Notes: generated from the letters alone by a model not told the origin. A stretch of 64,000 nucleotides of DNA from Aralia elata (GCA_034770075.1 JAVJAP010000357.1:1178001-1242000), one strand, 5' to 3'. Positions 44,186 to 55,824 are shown, counted from the first letter of the stretch. Made by a program: numbers and translations.

Positions 44186-45691
44186 AACCAATTGCTTGTC
44201 CTCAAGCAATGCAATGATGCAAATGCAAACTAACTATCATGCCTACGAATCCAACAATCAACCAACATAATATCCAACACCAGGCCTCAAAGATATCATA
44301 CAATACTTAAGTAGAATCTCTAACCAATGCAAAGTTTCTAACTTTAACCAATGAGTTAAGATACACCTGTCATCACCCATGTCGTGCGTGTGTGTATATC
44401 AACCATTTCAATCAATTACAACTCAAATCCATCACATAATTGACTTCTTAGAAGAAAACTTTCAATTGTAACTCAATTCAACCCGTGAACACAACCAATT
44501 CAACTGATTCAAGCAATCACTAAGCATAGGGGTGTTTCGAAAGTTATTTAACACATATAAATCCTTTTTAAACCCTTCCCCAGAAATATAGAACAAAATT
44601 TTTTTCTTTTTAGTGAGTGCATTTTATGCTCCATCTCACTTTCTTCTGAACGAGTGCGTTTTACGCTCCATCTCGTTCCATGTGTTTATGAGTGAGTGCG
44701 TTTTACGCTCCATCTCAACCCACCACATGATCCACTCTTCAATTGGGAAAGGTTCAAAATTTTCCAAATTTTTCTTCTTTTTTTTTTTTCATTTTTTCAC
44801 CCCAAGATTCCCCCAAACTTAGATTCTTGCCTGTTTTTCATTTAATGGACGTTTCACTGATATTATCAAGTTTTAACCCAAATCTTCTACCAGAAGAAAA
44901 TTATGCAACAATTTGAATTTAATTGGTCAAAACAATTGATTATGTGCTTTCCTTGCCAACAAAAGTTTCAGACAAGTTAAACTTCACTTCCTAATCAAAG
45001 TCATCACTAAGCACCAGTTTTCAATTCTTCTCAAGTTAAAACCATGAAACCAGTCTTATCATTGGCCACATTAGATACTATATCAATTTATGCTTAATTC
45101 ATGAAACTAAATGCATAACACAACCTAAAACACAATTAACATGCAACTAAATGCTTGACACACCCTAAAATATAATGCACTACCATGCAACAAGTCTAAC
45201 ACAATGAAACCAAAACAAACTACATGCATGAAAACAACAAAAAAAACTACCCCCCAAACTGAACAAGTCAATGCCCTCATTGAAAAAAAAAATAAAACAT
45301 TAAGAACAGAGGACTCCCCTGATGAAGAACACTACTCGTTATCACTGCCATCAGCAGCGTCATCATCATCCTCATCATCCGCATCAGGAGGCGAGTCAGG
45401 TGGTGGGTAAATAGATAAAGGAGGAGCTGGTGGTTTGTATATTGCTGCTAGCGCTTGGACTTTACTTGGTCAACTTTTCAATCCCTTCATGCTACTACCT
45501 GCAATCAAATTAACCCTAAGTCCCAAGTTAGTTACAAAAACCCCTTTTTTTTATTTTTTTTTTCTTTTTTTTTTCTTTTTTTTTTTAACAAAATTAATTG
45601 AATAAACAAAAACAAAACAGAAAATTAAAACGCTGGGTTGCCTCCCAGATAGCGCTAAGTTATAGTCAATTAGCTTGACTGTCTCTGAATC
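44186..45691 (-). other. E 3' untranslated region
   Basis: About 1.5 kb without a coding frame. It holds the covarying hairpins (44612-44717), long T runs (45543-45590) and the post-pol hairpin CTGGG-TTGCCT-CCCAG (45633-45648, plus strand). Short frames such as 45204-45410 are low-complexity artefacts. Confidence 0.75.
44612..44717 (-). other. Three hairpins in the E 3' UTR
   Basis: Units 44612-44640 (arms AGTGAG/CTCACT), 44648-44678 (GAACGAG/CTCGTTC, 7 bp perfect) and about 44693-44717 (TGAG/CTCA only). The internal ATGGA/A loop and AAA loop are as in element C. The inner stem is GCAT/ATGC in the first and GCGT/ACGC in the other two. Confidence 0.8.
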
Positions 45692-46705
45692 TCATCCTGG
45701 TTCAAACGCAAAAAATGTCATTGTGCGCCTTCTCTTAGTCTTTTCTTTGAATTCCTTGGCATCATCGTACGTTTGAAAACCCCCAAACTTATCTTCATCC
45801 ATTGGCAAAAAATAACTATCATCATTTGATTCAACTTTTCCTGTATCCGTGACCACTTCTTTTATTATCAGATTTAGCCTTCTTTTCTGCTCAACCGACG
45901 GCTTGCTACCATCTTCCAGCAGGATCTTATGCATGTAAAAAGAAGAGCTTATCCCCTTGATATCTACTATGGTCCATCCAATAGTTAATTTAGACTCTCT
46001 AAGCACTCGTAGCAGTTTTTTCTCCTGAAAAGATGTTAGTGCAGAAGAAATAATCACAGGTAGCTTTGAATCTTTATTTAAAAATGCGTACCTGAGATGT
46101 TCTAGAAGTGGTTTAAGTTCAAGTTCGGCACATTCTTCATCCTCCAATTCTAAATTCTCAGCAATCACTCTCTGCAATGGTTCATAGCCCAACAAACTTT
46201 TAACTTCATCATGCACTCTACTATCCACCAAATCTACTCTGAAGCATTCTTCTTCATCGGTGGGAAGCTTCATTGCCTTGAAAACCTTAAACTTCACCTC
46301 CTGATCATGTACACGCATTGTGAGCTCCCCTTTCTGCACGTCTATCAAAGTCCTCCCTGTGGCTAAGAATGGTCTCCCTAGTATGATTGGTATATTTTTA
46401 TCTTCCTCATAATCCAGAATGATGAAGTCCGCCGGAAAGATAAATTTATCCACTTTTACCAGTACGTCCTCCACTATACCCCGTGGATATGTGATAGATC
46501 TATCGGCTAACTGCAGAGAGATATTTGTTGGTCTTGGTTCCGGCAATCCCAACTGACTGAATACTGACAACGGCATCAGGTTGATACTTGCCCCAAGATC
46601 ACACAAACATTTATCGAAGCTCATCTTTCCGATCGTGCATGGAATTGTGAAACTGCCCGGATCTTTCAGCTTTGGAGGTAATTTACGTTGAAGCACTGCA
46701 CTGCA
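45692..46705 (-). CDS. E protease plus fused tail
   Basis: In the same frame as gag, right after a TAA. It starts at CSAVLQRKLPPK. Protease active site CDLGASINLMPL (Asp present), flap and ILGRPFLATGRTLIDV strand are all readable. After the connector (WTIVDIKGIS) it reaches the first RT residues RRLNLIIKEVV, then changes into an unrelated acidic and basic tail ending FFAFEPG. That switch is the internal deletion junction. How protease would be made across the stop is unclear; readthrough is possible. Confidence 0.85.
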   Translation of the reverse strand, partial: CSAVLQRKLPPKLKDPGSFTIPCTIGKMSFDKCLCDLGASINLMPLSVFSQLGLPEPRPTNISLQLADRSITYPRGIVEDVLVKVDKFIFPADFIILDYEEDKNIPIILGRPFLATGRTLIDVQKGELTMRVHDQEVKFKVFKAMKLPTDEEECFRVDLVDSRVHDEVKSLLGYEPLQRVIAENLELEDEECAELELKPLLEHLRYAFLNKDSKLPVIISSALTSFQEKKLLRVLRESKLTIGWTIVDIKGISSSFYMHKILLEDGSKPSVEQKRRLNLIIKEVVTDTGKVESNDDSYFLPMDEDKFGGFQTYDDAKEFKEKTKRRRTMTFFAFEPG

Positions 46706-48532
46706 TTACTCTGTCAAGGCCACTGTCTCAAACTCGTCTAACCTTCTCTTCCTTGACAGTATACCCTTCAGAAACTTTGCATAACTTGGCATTTGTTCCA
46801 ATGCCTCCGCGAAGGGTATGTTGATCTGCAGTTTCTTAAAAACCTCCAAAAACTTTCTGAACTGTTTATCATCCCTCTGCTTATTCAATCTCTGCGGATA
46901 TGGAACTCGCGGGTGAACTTGTGATTCTGTATTAACGGGCTTCTTATCTGAACTAGCTTTCTCCTTCTCTACTGACTCGTAGTTATCCTTCTTCTCTTTC
47001 TGTTCATCTTCAATTTTTATCTCAGTTTCTACCCCAATGTCATCCCCTTGTAAACTCGGTGCTGCTGAGTCTGGTACATTTCCTGAATATTGCTTTCCCG
47101 ATCTGAGTGTAATGGCCTGACACTGTTCCTTACCTTCTCTCCGTGGATTTGCCTCTGTGTTACTTGGCAATGAACCCTGGGGCCTGCTGTTAAGCATAGT
47201 CGCCATTTGCCCCATCTGAGCTTCCAGGTTTTTAATAGCCACTGCCTGGCTTTTGATCATCACCTCTGTATTTGCCATGTACTTTAACATCATATCCTCC
47301 ATTTCTGATTTCTTTTCCTGCGGAGGTGCGTATGGAGTAGGATGTTGTTGTTGAGAATATCCCGGTGGAAAAGGTGGTCGTGGAGCATACTGTTGCTGCG
47401 CCGGCTGAAACTGATTGTTCTGCTGAAACTGCTGCTGCTGATTTCCTTGGTTGTTTGACCAACTAAAGTTTGGATGATTGCGGTTGTTGGGGTGGTATGT
47501 GTTCTGAAACTGACCTTGGTCTTTCTTATAAGTGTTCACATATTGCACCGACTCCGAGTTGATAGCACATTGATCTGTTGAGTGCGACCCCGCGCAAATC
47601 TCACAAACGAAGGCAACTGACTTGGCTTTGCTTTCCGACAATGAATCTATTTTCTTTGCCATAGCTGCCATCTGTGCTGACAACTGGGTAATAGCATCCA
47701 CTTCCAACAAACCTGCAACTCTGGGCTGTGACGTTCTGGCTGTAGGATTTTGAAAATCATTTGCTGCCATAGTCTCAATAAGGTTATAAGCCTCGTCATA
47801 GCTCTTTGCCCCTAAAGCTCCACCCGCAGCTGCATCTACCATCTGCCTAGACTGCCATCCCAATCCATTATAAAATGTGTTGATCACCATCCAATCTAGC
47901 ATCCCATGGTGTGGACACTTCCTTAGCATCTCCTTGTACCTATCCCAAGCCTCGTATAAGGACTCACCCTGTTGTTGCTCAAATTGAGAAATTGCCGTCC
48001 TTAGTTTTGCAGTTTTAGCCATTGGGAAAAACTTGGCTAGGAATTTTTGTGCTAAGTCCTCCCATGTAGTAATTGATCCTGCAGGCAAAGAATGAAGCCA
48101 ACTTCTTGCTCTATCCCTTAATGAGAATGGGAATAGCCTTAGTCGAATGGCATCCTCCGTCACTCCGTTGTATCTGAATGTATCACAAATTTCAATGAAA
48201 CTCAAAAGATGCTCATTAGGATCGTCTGTAGCAGCACCCCCAAACTGGACCGAATTCTGCACCATTTGAATGGTTCCTGGTTTAATCTCAAAGGTATTTG
48301 CTGCTATTGCCGGTCTTACTATGCTAGACTGCAATCCCGTGATGTTTGGCATGGAATAGTCCCTCAAAGCTTTATGTTCCTCTCTTTGCTCAATTCTCTG
48401 TTCCTCCGCCATCTTCGGAATAGTTCTTTCTAACTGTGCTTGCAAATTCCTACGCACTCTTGCTTTCCAACCTCTTCCGTCAATATTATCCTGAGCTGGT
48501 GTTAATTCTGAGTTGGAAGAGCGTGTGTGCAT
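46706..48532 (-). CDS. E gag
   Basis: I choose the ATG at 48532 (MHTRSSNSEL) because element C gag starts the same way (MTRSS); the open frame itself extends to 48613. About 608 residues. The matrix-like start leads to capsid blocks KPGTIQMVQNSVQFGG, LLSFIEICDTFRYNGV, RARSWLHSLPAGSITTWEDL and FYNGLGWQSRQMVDAAAGGAL. The zinc-finger motif CEICAGSHSTDQC has one residue less than the usual CCHC spacing. A Gln- and Pro-rich tail follows. The frame is intact, notable in this window, and ends in TAA at 46706-46708. Confidence 0.9.
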   Translation of the reverse strand: MHTRSSNSELTPAQDNIDGRGWKARVRRNLQAQLERTIPKMAEEQRIEQREEHKALRDYSMPNITGLQSSIVRPAIAANTFEIKPGTIQMVQNSVQFGGAATDDPNEHLLSFIEICDTFRYNGVTEDAIRLRLFPFSLRDRARSWLHSLPAGSITTWEDLAQKFLAKFFPMAKTAKLRTAISQFEQQQGESLYEAWDRYKEMLRKCPHHGMLDWMVINTFYNGLGWQSRQMVDAAAGGALGAKSYDEAYNLIETMAANDFQNPTARTSQPRVAGLLEVDAITQLSAQMAAMAKKIDSLSESKAKSVAFVCEICAGSHSTDQCAINSESVQYVNTYKKDQGQFQNTYHPNNRNHPNFSWSNNQGNQQQQFQQNNQFQPAQQQYAPRPPFPPGYSQQQHPTPYAPPQEKKSEMEDMMLKYMANTEVMIKSQAVAIKNLEAQMGQMATMLNSRPQGSLPSNTEANPRREGKEQCQAITLRSGKQYSGNVPDSAAPSLQGDDIGVETEIKIEDEQKEKKDNYESVEKEKASSDKKPVNTESQVHPRVPYPQRLNKQRDDKQFRKFLEVFKKLQINIPFAEALEQMPSYAKFLKGILSRKRRLDEFETVALTE

Positions 48533-48657
48533 AAAACTTCTACAAGTACCTGAAACCCAAAACAAAGGTAAAAATAGAAATGAGAAAAGATTAGAGTTGT
48601 CTAAGTCAAACAATATAGCTTAAAACTTATGATAATAATAAAAATCTAACGCCTGTC

Positions 48658-48674
48658 CCCGGCAACGGCGCCAA
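48658..48674 (-). other. E primer-binding site, tRNA-Asp
   Basis: CCCCGGCAACGGCGCCA on the plus strand: perfect match to the 3' end of plant tRNA-Asp, so the sense strand is its complement. The LTR starts 5 bp away. Confidence 0.95.
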
Positions 48675-48679
48675 AAACT

Positions 48680-50074
48680 TGTTGCCTCTTTTTAAGTCTT
48701 AAATAAAAGAGCTCTAACTCACGCAAGTATACGTGGTCAACAAGTAATACAGAGGAAGTAGAGTATCGTCCCACAGAGACAGGATTAAATTAATTCATTA
48801 TGCATCAGTTCTATCACTGTACTTATTTGCCTAAACTATTGTCTTACTTTTGGTGATAAAATTATGTCTAAGTTAATTAATAACTAAATATGCAAATACT
48901 AACGAAATATATTAAGCTTGGAATTAATGGGATCCTAACTTCATTTAATAGTTCATCTAATTATCGCTATCATGCTAGACAATGCACATATCACAGAAAA
49001 GTAGCCAAGGACACTAAAATAGACATAATCATCTGTCAATGTATTATGACCTACTTACATAATATCCATACTCAATAGACACCATGTAATCACCACTATA
49101 ACCAAAATCACTATATTTCTATGTGAAATTGCAATTATATTGATTTTAAGCTCAAGCCCTTATTTTGACTCTTACGGTAAAACAGTATATTTCTATCTGA
49201 TTCACAAAATATTAAGCTATCCAATTAAGCCTCATATTCGCAAGTTATCATGATTACAATCCATACCTATATGTTATTTTTCAATTCCATATAAGTACTG
49301 AAATCGAATGGTGATCAAGCATTCATACATGTAAAACAATCATGATAAAAGTTCCTTATGATATGCAAAACAATCTAACAATCAAGCTTATAATTAGACT
49401 ACATATTAAAATCCGTTAGAATCCCATAATGGAGATTAGTTCATGTCTGAACCAAAAGCCATTATGGGATCAAAACTAAACATGAAAAATAAACAATCAA
49501 TTGAAGAAAGAAGAAATAGATTGATCAAACCCAATTGAAGAATAAAATCCAAGATAAGCTTAAACCCATATCAAAATCCAAAGCTTGAACAAAAGTAATC
49601 CACACAATATATCTCTAAAACTATCTCTAGTAAAGTAGAATAATAATCTATGATAAAAAAAAACTACTAAAAGTCTCCAAGTTTTTATACTCAGGGTTTC
49701 CTTCTCACTATCTGATCAATATAGGCTAGAATCCTCTTCAGAATTGGCTTCCTTTTCCTCCTCCAACTGAAATTTAGCAACCCAAAATCGAGCCTAGCGC
49801 TTCTGGCGCTATGATGAGCGCTTCTGGCGCTATGGTGCAGCATATGTAGCGCCTCTGGCGCTTGCATGGGCGCTTCTGGCGCTCAACCTTGTCCAGCTAT
49901 TTACGAAAATGCCACTAGGTGTGTTTTAAGCTCCAAAATCACCCTTTTGCCCCTCCAGCTCCAACCTACAATAAAGAAACACCAAAAACAAGTAAAATAA
50001 TACTATAAGCACTTAAAAACCACAATAATTAAGTCTAACAATACATGATTCGTAGGTATAAATCCCACTCATCA
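48680..50074 (-). repeat. E 5' LTR
   Basis: 1395 bp; the GC cluster at 49797-49885 has one 21-bp unit less than the 3' LTR. TATA at 49682-49689 (minus strand). Confidence 0.93.
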
Positions 50075-50079
50075 TTCAC

Positions 50080-51371
50080 CAGGCATGCGTCAATCCGCAC
50101 AGCAGGTTATTCCCACAAATTAATACGGAATGAATAACAACCTTTATGAGTATGAAGTAAACTAATATCACTTATGAACATGAAAGTAAGGATATTACAT
50201 ACGAGTATGAAAGAAATGATATTCCCTACCTTCGTTAACAAGTGACTGGATGTTACTTTCTATGAAGTTTACTAACTTGGACAATACTAGTATTCTCACA
50301 AATACTCACAATAGCCTAGCACATTTAGAGAACTTAAGAAATTTAGAGAGTGAAAGGAAGTATAAGCAAGTAAGGAGGTTATGATTTTTCTTATACTAAA
50401 TCCCCTATTTATAGTAAAATGTAATCAATATCTACCACACATTAATTATCACACTCTTTTTATATCATCCATCCATTTTTTCTTTAATATATATCATCCA
50501 TCCATTTTTTCTTTAATCTATATCATCCATCCATTTTTTCAAAAAGATTAATCTATTATCAAAAAGATAAATCTATTATCAAAAAGATAAAACCATTATC
50601 AAAAAGATAACTCCATTATCAAAACTTTTTTTTATTAATAAATCCATTTTCTGTATTATTGTGTTAAATGTATTAATATCACATCTAGCATATACTCGCA
50701 ATACTGTCAACCAGATTATTCCCAGGAAAGAGGGGGCCTTCCATAAAAATGGCGCGTAATTAAATAACCCTTTCCTTGACAGAATTTCTCGACATTGTCA
50801 ATAATGCTAAACTATCATATCAAATAATATGTGTTACAGTGTCATGACAAATAATATAAAATATTATGCAGATACTACTGTAACAATTATTTAATCAAAA
50901 TACTGTGCAATTGCTACTTTATCAATTATTGAATCAATAATATAAATTATTGTGCAACACCGTGTGCTACTGTGGAATATCGCGTAATACTGTGGAATAA
51001 CGCGTTTTACTATTCTTTTTATTACCGGGTATTTCAACAGTTGCAGGTGATAATACTATTGACAAAATACTGTTGTTTTCAGTATCCGACAATTAGTCGT
51101 TATGGAGCCCACCGCCGTTGACAATTTGTATAAACATTATGGGGCCACCAATATTTTGTTATTTCGGCGCCGTCGTACGTTACCGAATATAATATTCCCC
51201 AACAGAAAGAATATTCCCCGACAAAAGGAATATTTCCCGATATACTGTTTATCAGATAATTTGCATATAACACCCTTAACTATCATTTATAACAATTAAG
51301 CACTTCATTATTTAGAAACATAATCATAAGGAGAATAATAAACTTTTATTTCATAAAGTCGGGGTCTTACA
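50080..51371 (-). repeat. B 5' LTR, second part
   Basis: Resumes after TTCAC (50075-50079), matches about 35120-36414, and ends GTCTTACA. It is followed by GAACT. Confidence 0.9.
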
Positions 51372-51376
51372 GAACT

Positions 51377-52516
51377 CGTCGGGGCGAGTTTCCCAAAATT
51401 ATGAACTCACCGGGGCGAGTTCGTCGGGAACAAAGAAAGGTGTTTTGTTCTGGTTTCAGAAGTTGAGTCCTAGAAGGATTGGTTTTGGCTGACTTGTTTC
51501 AAGGACTCTAAGAGGGTTAAAAGAAACGTAAAGTAAAGATATAAAAGGGAGAATTCACAAGGATTAGAGAATATCTTAGGAGAATTAAAGAAGGATTGGA
51601 GGCATGAAGCAAGAGATTATCACGAAGGAAGATCAAGATAAGAGGCTAAGGAGGATATCAAGGATTGCTTCAAAAGAGTTTTTCCTTTCTTCTTTTATCG
51701 TTTTATTTTGTAATTCTTAGATGGTAGTTTACTTGTGGATTATGGATTTTAATTTAAGCATGAACTAATTTCTTTTTAAGATTACAATGGAACTTATTGT
51801 GTAGTTTTTATTGATATGTTTCCTTGTTAATTATTGTTGACTATTATCGGATTGTCTATTATGATTTGTGATTAATTACTTAATTGCCTGATCAACAATT
51901 ACCGTGATAATCTATATGAACTCGAGAGATAGATTATAGGTTTAGATCTGATCATAATAGCATGTGATTGTGTTTTCTGCATGGTGATGGAACTCATAAT
52001 TTGTGTCTAGGATAAAGATATATCTATATGCCGCATGTAATCTGATAAGGAACCTGTACTTTAAATCCTCTTTAATTGTAATTCACATAGAGATATAGTG
52101 AATTAGTTAACTAGGGTGTTCATCTTAATTCTATCATTTGTGGATTTAAGTTGATTCGTTTATGATACATCGAGAGATGATCATAAATATTGATGAGTTC
52201 TTGATTAACAATCCGGAATAATTAACATAACTTAACAAGAAGTGTATTAATTCAAGTGAAACATTAAGGAAAATTATAATCTTAAGCCTTTTATCTGAAT
52301 TCAATTCTTGGTAGTTAGTGATTAGTTAGCTTAGTAATTTATTTTTAAAATTCAACAACTTTTATCGAATTGTTTAAATAAAGTTAATCTGATTATGAGC
52401 TAGTACTTGGTAATTATTATTAAATAATTCTATGTGGGTTCAACACTCTCTTATCATTATATTATTTGTGGACTGCGTATACTTGTGTATTTTGCTAGTA
52501 TAGATTTAGGCAAACA
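51377..52516 (+). repeat. D: Athila-type LTR, remainder
   Basis: Continues 33350-33500 after B. Begins inside a GC-palindrome pair: AACTCG/CGAGTT (from 51373) and GAACTC/GAGTTC (51403-51422). The TATA-like ATATAAAAG is at 51539-51547. R-U5 (51740-52516) matches the left LTR and ends GGCAAACA. No internal Athila sequence follows, so this is a truncated or solo LTR. Confidence 0.82.
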
Positions 52517-53830
52517 TGTACCAATAGTACCGTAGTTAAAGGAGGAAATTTTACAAGAGGCCCATTGTTCGAGGTACTCGATTCATCCTAGTAGCACAAC
52601 GATGTATCAAGACCTTCGACAACATTTTTGGTGGCCAAATATAAAGAGAGAACTCGCGGAGTACGTCAGCAGGTGCCTGACTTGTCAAAAAGTCAAGGTC
52701 GAGCATCAAAGACCAAGTGGGTTGTTACAACTATTGGAGATTCTGAAGTGGAAATGGGAGCATATCACGATGGATTTCGTGGTAGGACTTCCAACGACGC
52801 AGAAAGGATTCGACACTATATGGGTTATAGTGGATCGGTAGATAAAGTCGGCGCATTTTCTGCCAATCAAGATTAGGTTTAATCTAGACCAATTAGCTAA
52901 ACTCTATTTTAAGGAAATTGTTTCAAGACATAGAGTGCCAGTTTCGATTGTTTCAGATCGGGATCCGCGATTCACGTCGAACTTCTAAAAGAGTTTGCAA
53001 AAGCAAATGGGAATGCAGCTGAGGTTGAGTACGATGTATCATCCTCAAACAGATAGGCAGAGCGAACAGACGATTCAGACCCTAAAAGATATGCTACGGG
53101 CCTGTGTGATGGATTTTAAGGGGAGTTGGGACAACCACCTACCTTTAGTAGAATTCACTTATAATAAAAGTTGGCACGTAAGTATAAGCATGCCGCTTTC
53201 AAAAGAAAGTGCAGAACACCACTGTGCTGGGATGAGATAGGGGGAACGTCGGCTGCTGGGATCAGAATTGGTTCAGCAGACTGCAAAAATAGTTAAAGTA
53301 ATAAGAGCGAGGCTAGTTGCAGCTCAAGATCGACAAAAGAAGTATGCGGATCAGCATCGCTAGAAGAGAGATTTTGAAGTCGACAGCTATGTATTTTTGA
53401 AGGTGTCTCCCTGGATAGAGAAGATACAATTTGGGAAGAAAGAGAAGCTAAGTCCTAGATGTATAGGACCATTTGAAGTATTAAGAAGGGTAGGAAAGAT
53501 GGTTTACGAAGTAGCCTTACCTCCAGAATTGGAGCACATCCATAATGTGTTTCACGTGTCGGTATTACGACCTTATAAACAAAACTATAAGCATATAATA
53601 GAGTACGAACTTATACAGGTTGAAAAAGACTTAACATATGAAGAAATTCATATTCAGATACTTACTAGGAAAGAGCAAGTCTTAAGAAATAAAATAATAC
53701 ATTCTGTTAAGGTAGTATGGAGGAACCACAATACCGAAGAAGCAACGTGGGAACTCGAAGATAAAATAAAAAAAAATTATTCCCATCTTTTTATGTAACC
53801 TTGTATGGTGATTTTGGGGACAAAATCCTT
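52517..53830 (+). pseudogene. G: Tekay-like integrase and chromodomain fragment
   Basis: Starts abruptly after the D LTR. The zinc finger has HPSSTTMY and CLTCQKVK. The core shows WEHITMDFVVGLP, then a stop after WVIVDR, SIVSDRDPRFTS, a second stop, and RQSEQTIQTLKDMLRA with the Glu. All are in one frame to about 53200, then another frame (53397-53798) gives IGPFEVLRRVG, HIHNVFHVSVLRPY and a chromodomain VKVVWRNHNTEEATWELE. Gag to RNase H are missing. Confidence 0.85.
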
Positions 53831-53845
53831 ATAAGGGGTGAAGAA
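53831..53845 (+). other. G polypurine tract
   Basis: ATAAGGGGTGAAGAA directly before the LTR start. Confidence 0.8.
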
Positions 53846-54658
53846 TGTAACGATCGTGAATAGTGCTTAGCTTCGTAATTAGGATTTATGAATATTATTA
53901 AATAAAATGAATTTTTATGAATATTATTATGTGTTATGTGTTTAAAGGTCGAATTATGACCTAGAAAACGCTTTTTCGTTTTTTTGACTTTTAGAATTAC
54001 GTCATAACGTTTATTAGGTAAATAGAGATGTAATCTCTAATAAAATTTAAGAAAGAAACTTTTGGTTTTTCGGCTAATCGAATGAGTTACGAAAACTAAC
54101 TAAGAACTAATTAAATTGGTAAGCCCAAGGGAAATGTTATTGGGAGCCCAATAGAAGTAAAATGTAGGAAGCCTAAGCATGAATTAATCAAGGCCCAATG
54201 ACAAGCCCAAGTGAATTGTTATATTGGCCCAAAGAAAAGTCCAAACCAAGCCCAAACTTGAAGAAGTCAAAGATGGGTCAATGTGTTAGCAAAAGAGATG
54301 AAACTAAAGCAATAAGGGGGACTTGAGGGAGGTATACCCGGCCACTCTTGGCTTCTTGGAGAAGCTTGGTAAAAGCTTTTTCTACTTGCAAGCAACACTT
54401 AATGCCCTAACCACCTCCCATTAATGCCTTAGCCAAAAAGTCTTACATATGATCATTTTAATCCAACTTTGGTTAATTGAATTGCTAGATGATTGAGTTA
54501 GCTAGGTAAGGTTAGTAAAGATTGAAGAGTTGAGGGGGATTGACTTGGGAAAGACTAAGTTAAGTGGCCAAAATGGAAACCTTAGCAAAGATGTTGTAAT
54601 GACCATACTACCCTAACTCTTGGTTTAGCTATAAATACAAGCCTTTTCCTTCACAAAT

Positions 54659-55659
54659 GTTATCACATCCAAATCTAATCATAGATTTTCTCTTTCAATT
54701 CTATCTAAGATATCAGATTAATTAATAGCTAGACAATTAATAATTAAGCACAAGATATGATAAACAACTCAATAGGATCAATAAGCGCAAATAGAGATAA
54801 ATAAATTAATGCATAGCAAAAGGTTCCATTGTATCCCTAATTGGAAAATTAGTTTATAATCCTAAAGCACATCATCGTATCAAATTTAAATAACATTCAA
54901 AGTACAGATAATGAATTAAAGAGAGAAGAAAAACTCTAGCAAGGATCCTCAATCTCCTTAAGCTTCAATCTCTGACTTGTCTTGCTGTCCAATCCAATAT
55001 CCAAGTTTCCTTTAGGCGGCTCTCAATTGCTTGCAGTCAAAACGTCTCTCTCAATTCCAAGTTATAATCAAGTATTTATAGCCCTCATAGAAACCCTAAC
55101 TAATTAATCATCCCCCAATCCTATTCCAACTCAAATTGGTCATAATTACATTAAATTCAGCATCCTTGTCGCGCGTATGGCGCCCCGCGCCGTTCATAGG
55201 CCAAAACGGGCGTGCCCCATGCCACACCATCAGAATCTGCTCCTCCGGCACGCCCCGCGCCGATTCCTTTACAATCCTGGCGTGCCCCGCGCCAGACAAT
55301 TTTTTGTTGCGACGTCCTTTGGTAAAATGACCATAACTTTTGATCCGGGAAGAGTTACGGGACGTGCCACCTATCAAAACAAAGCTCTCGACGAGATCTA
55401 CAACTTTCATTTTTAAGAATTGAGAAATTCTAGCTGGATCAAGGTCGAAATTGGGCTTCAAGTGACTGCTACGAAAATTCAAACATAAAAACTCCAAGCA
55501 TTGATCTCTTTTCGATTCCAATTGTCCATTTTTGCCCCACTTGACCTTTCCTACAAAATAAACATAAACATATCAAACATAACATGAAATTACTCAAGAA
55601 TAAGAAATATTTCAAGATAAAGAATACTAGATTTGTAGGTATTAAAAACCCGCTCATCA
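54659..55659 (-). repeat. F: Athila-type LTR fragment
   Basis: Sense is minus. The right edge CTCATCA and AAATCTAGTATTC-like neighbours match the start of Athila LTRs. A TATA-like TATTTATA (plus strand) is at 55073-55080, and a GC cluster of CGCCCCGCGCC and GGCGTGCCCCGCGCC types is at 55170-55293. The R-U5 part is much shorter than in E, and I find no target duplication, so it is probably truncated. The left edge is approximate. Confidence 0.6.
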
Positions 55660-55662
55660 CTT

Positions 55663-55824
55663 ACCAATTCATAAAGTAAGAAAAGAAACTATAACAATAT
55701 TGAGAGAGAGAGAAGCTCGGATTTAAGAAGCAAGAAGAGGACCAATTCATAAAGTAAGAAAAGAAACTATAGCAATATTGAGAGAGAGAGAGAGAGAAGC
55801 TCAGATTTAAGAAGCAAGAAGAGG
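55663..55824. repeat. 78/84-bp tandem duplication
   Basis: Two copies beginning ACCAATTCATAAAGTAAG at 55663 and 55741. The second has a longer GA run. It lies in the G LTR directly next to F. Confidence 0.9.

Larger units (their letters stand above)
42754..50074 (-). mobile_element. E: gag-protease-only Athila-type element
   Basis: 7321 bp, target duplication TTCAC (42749-42753, 50075-50079), LTRs 42754-44170 (1417 bp) and 48680-50074 (1395 bp). tRNA-Asp primer-binding site and polypurine tract are intact. The internal region has gag and protease, then jumps from the first RT residues to the post-pol hairpin: RT, RNase H and integrase are absent. LTRs differ by one 21-bp unit, one base of a run and one substitution that I could find. 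A recent insertion must have used enzymes from another element. Confidence 0.9.
33501..51371 (-). mobile_element. B: Tekay-type Ty3/gypsy chromovirus, with nested E
   Basis: Minus-strand element; LTRs 33501-36414 and 41251-42753 plus 50080-51371. Target duplication GAACT at 33496-33500 and 51372-51376. Initiator tRNA-Met primer-binding site, polypurine tract, gag with two zinc knuckles, protease, RT, RNase H and integrase with a C-terminal chromodomain, which places it in the Tekay/Del group. LTRs of about 2.9 kb fit that group. Several stops and frameshifts and a few percent LTR divergence show an older insertion. Confidence 0.92.

Noticed and set aside
55136..55416. Frames over the GC-rich part of F
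   Set aside because: They are produced by the GC palindrome cluster; no protein similarity recognised.
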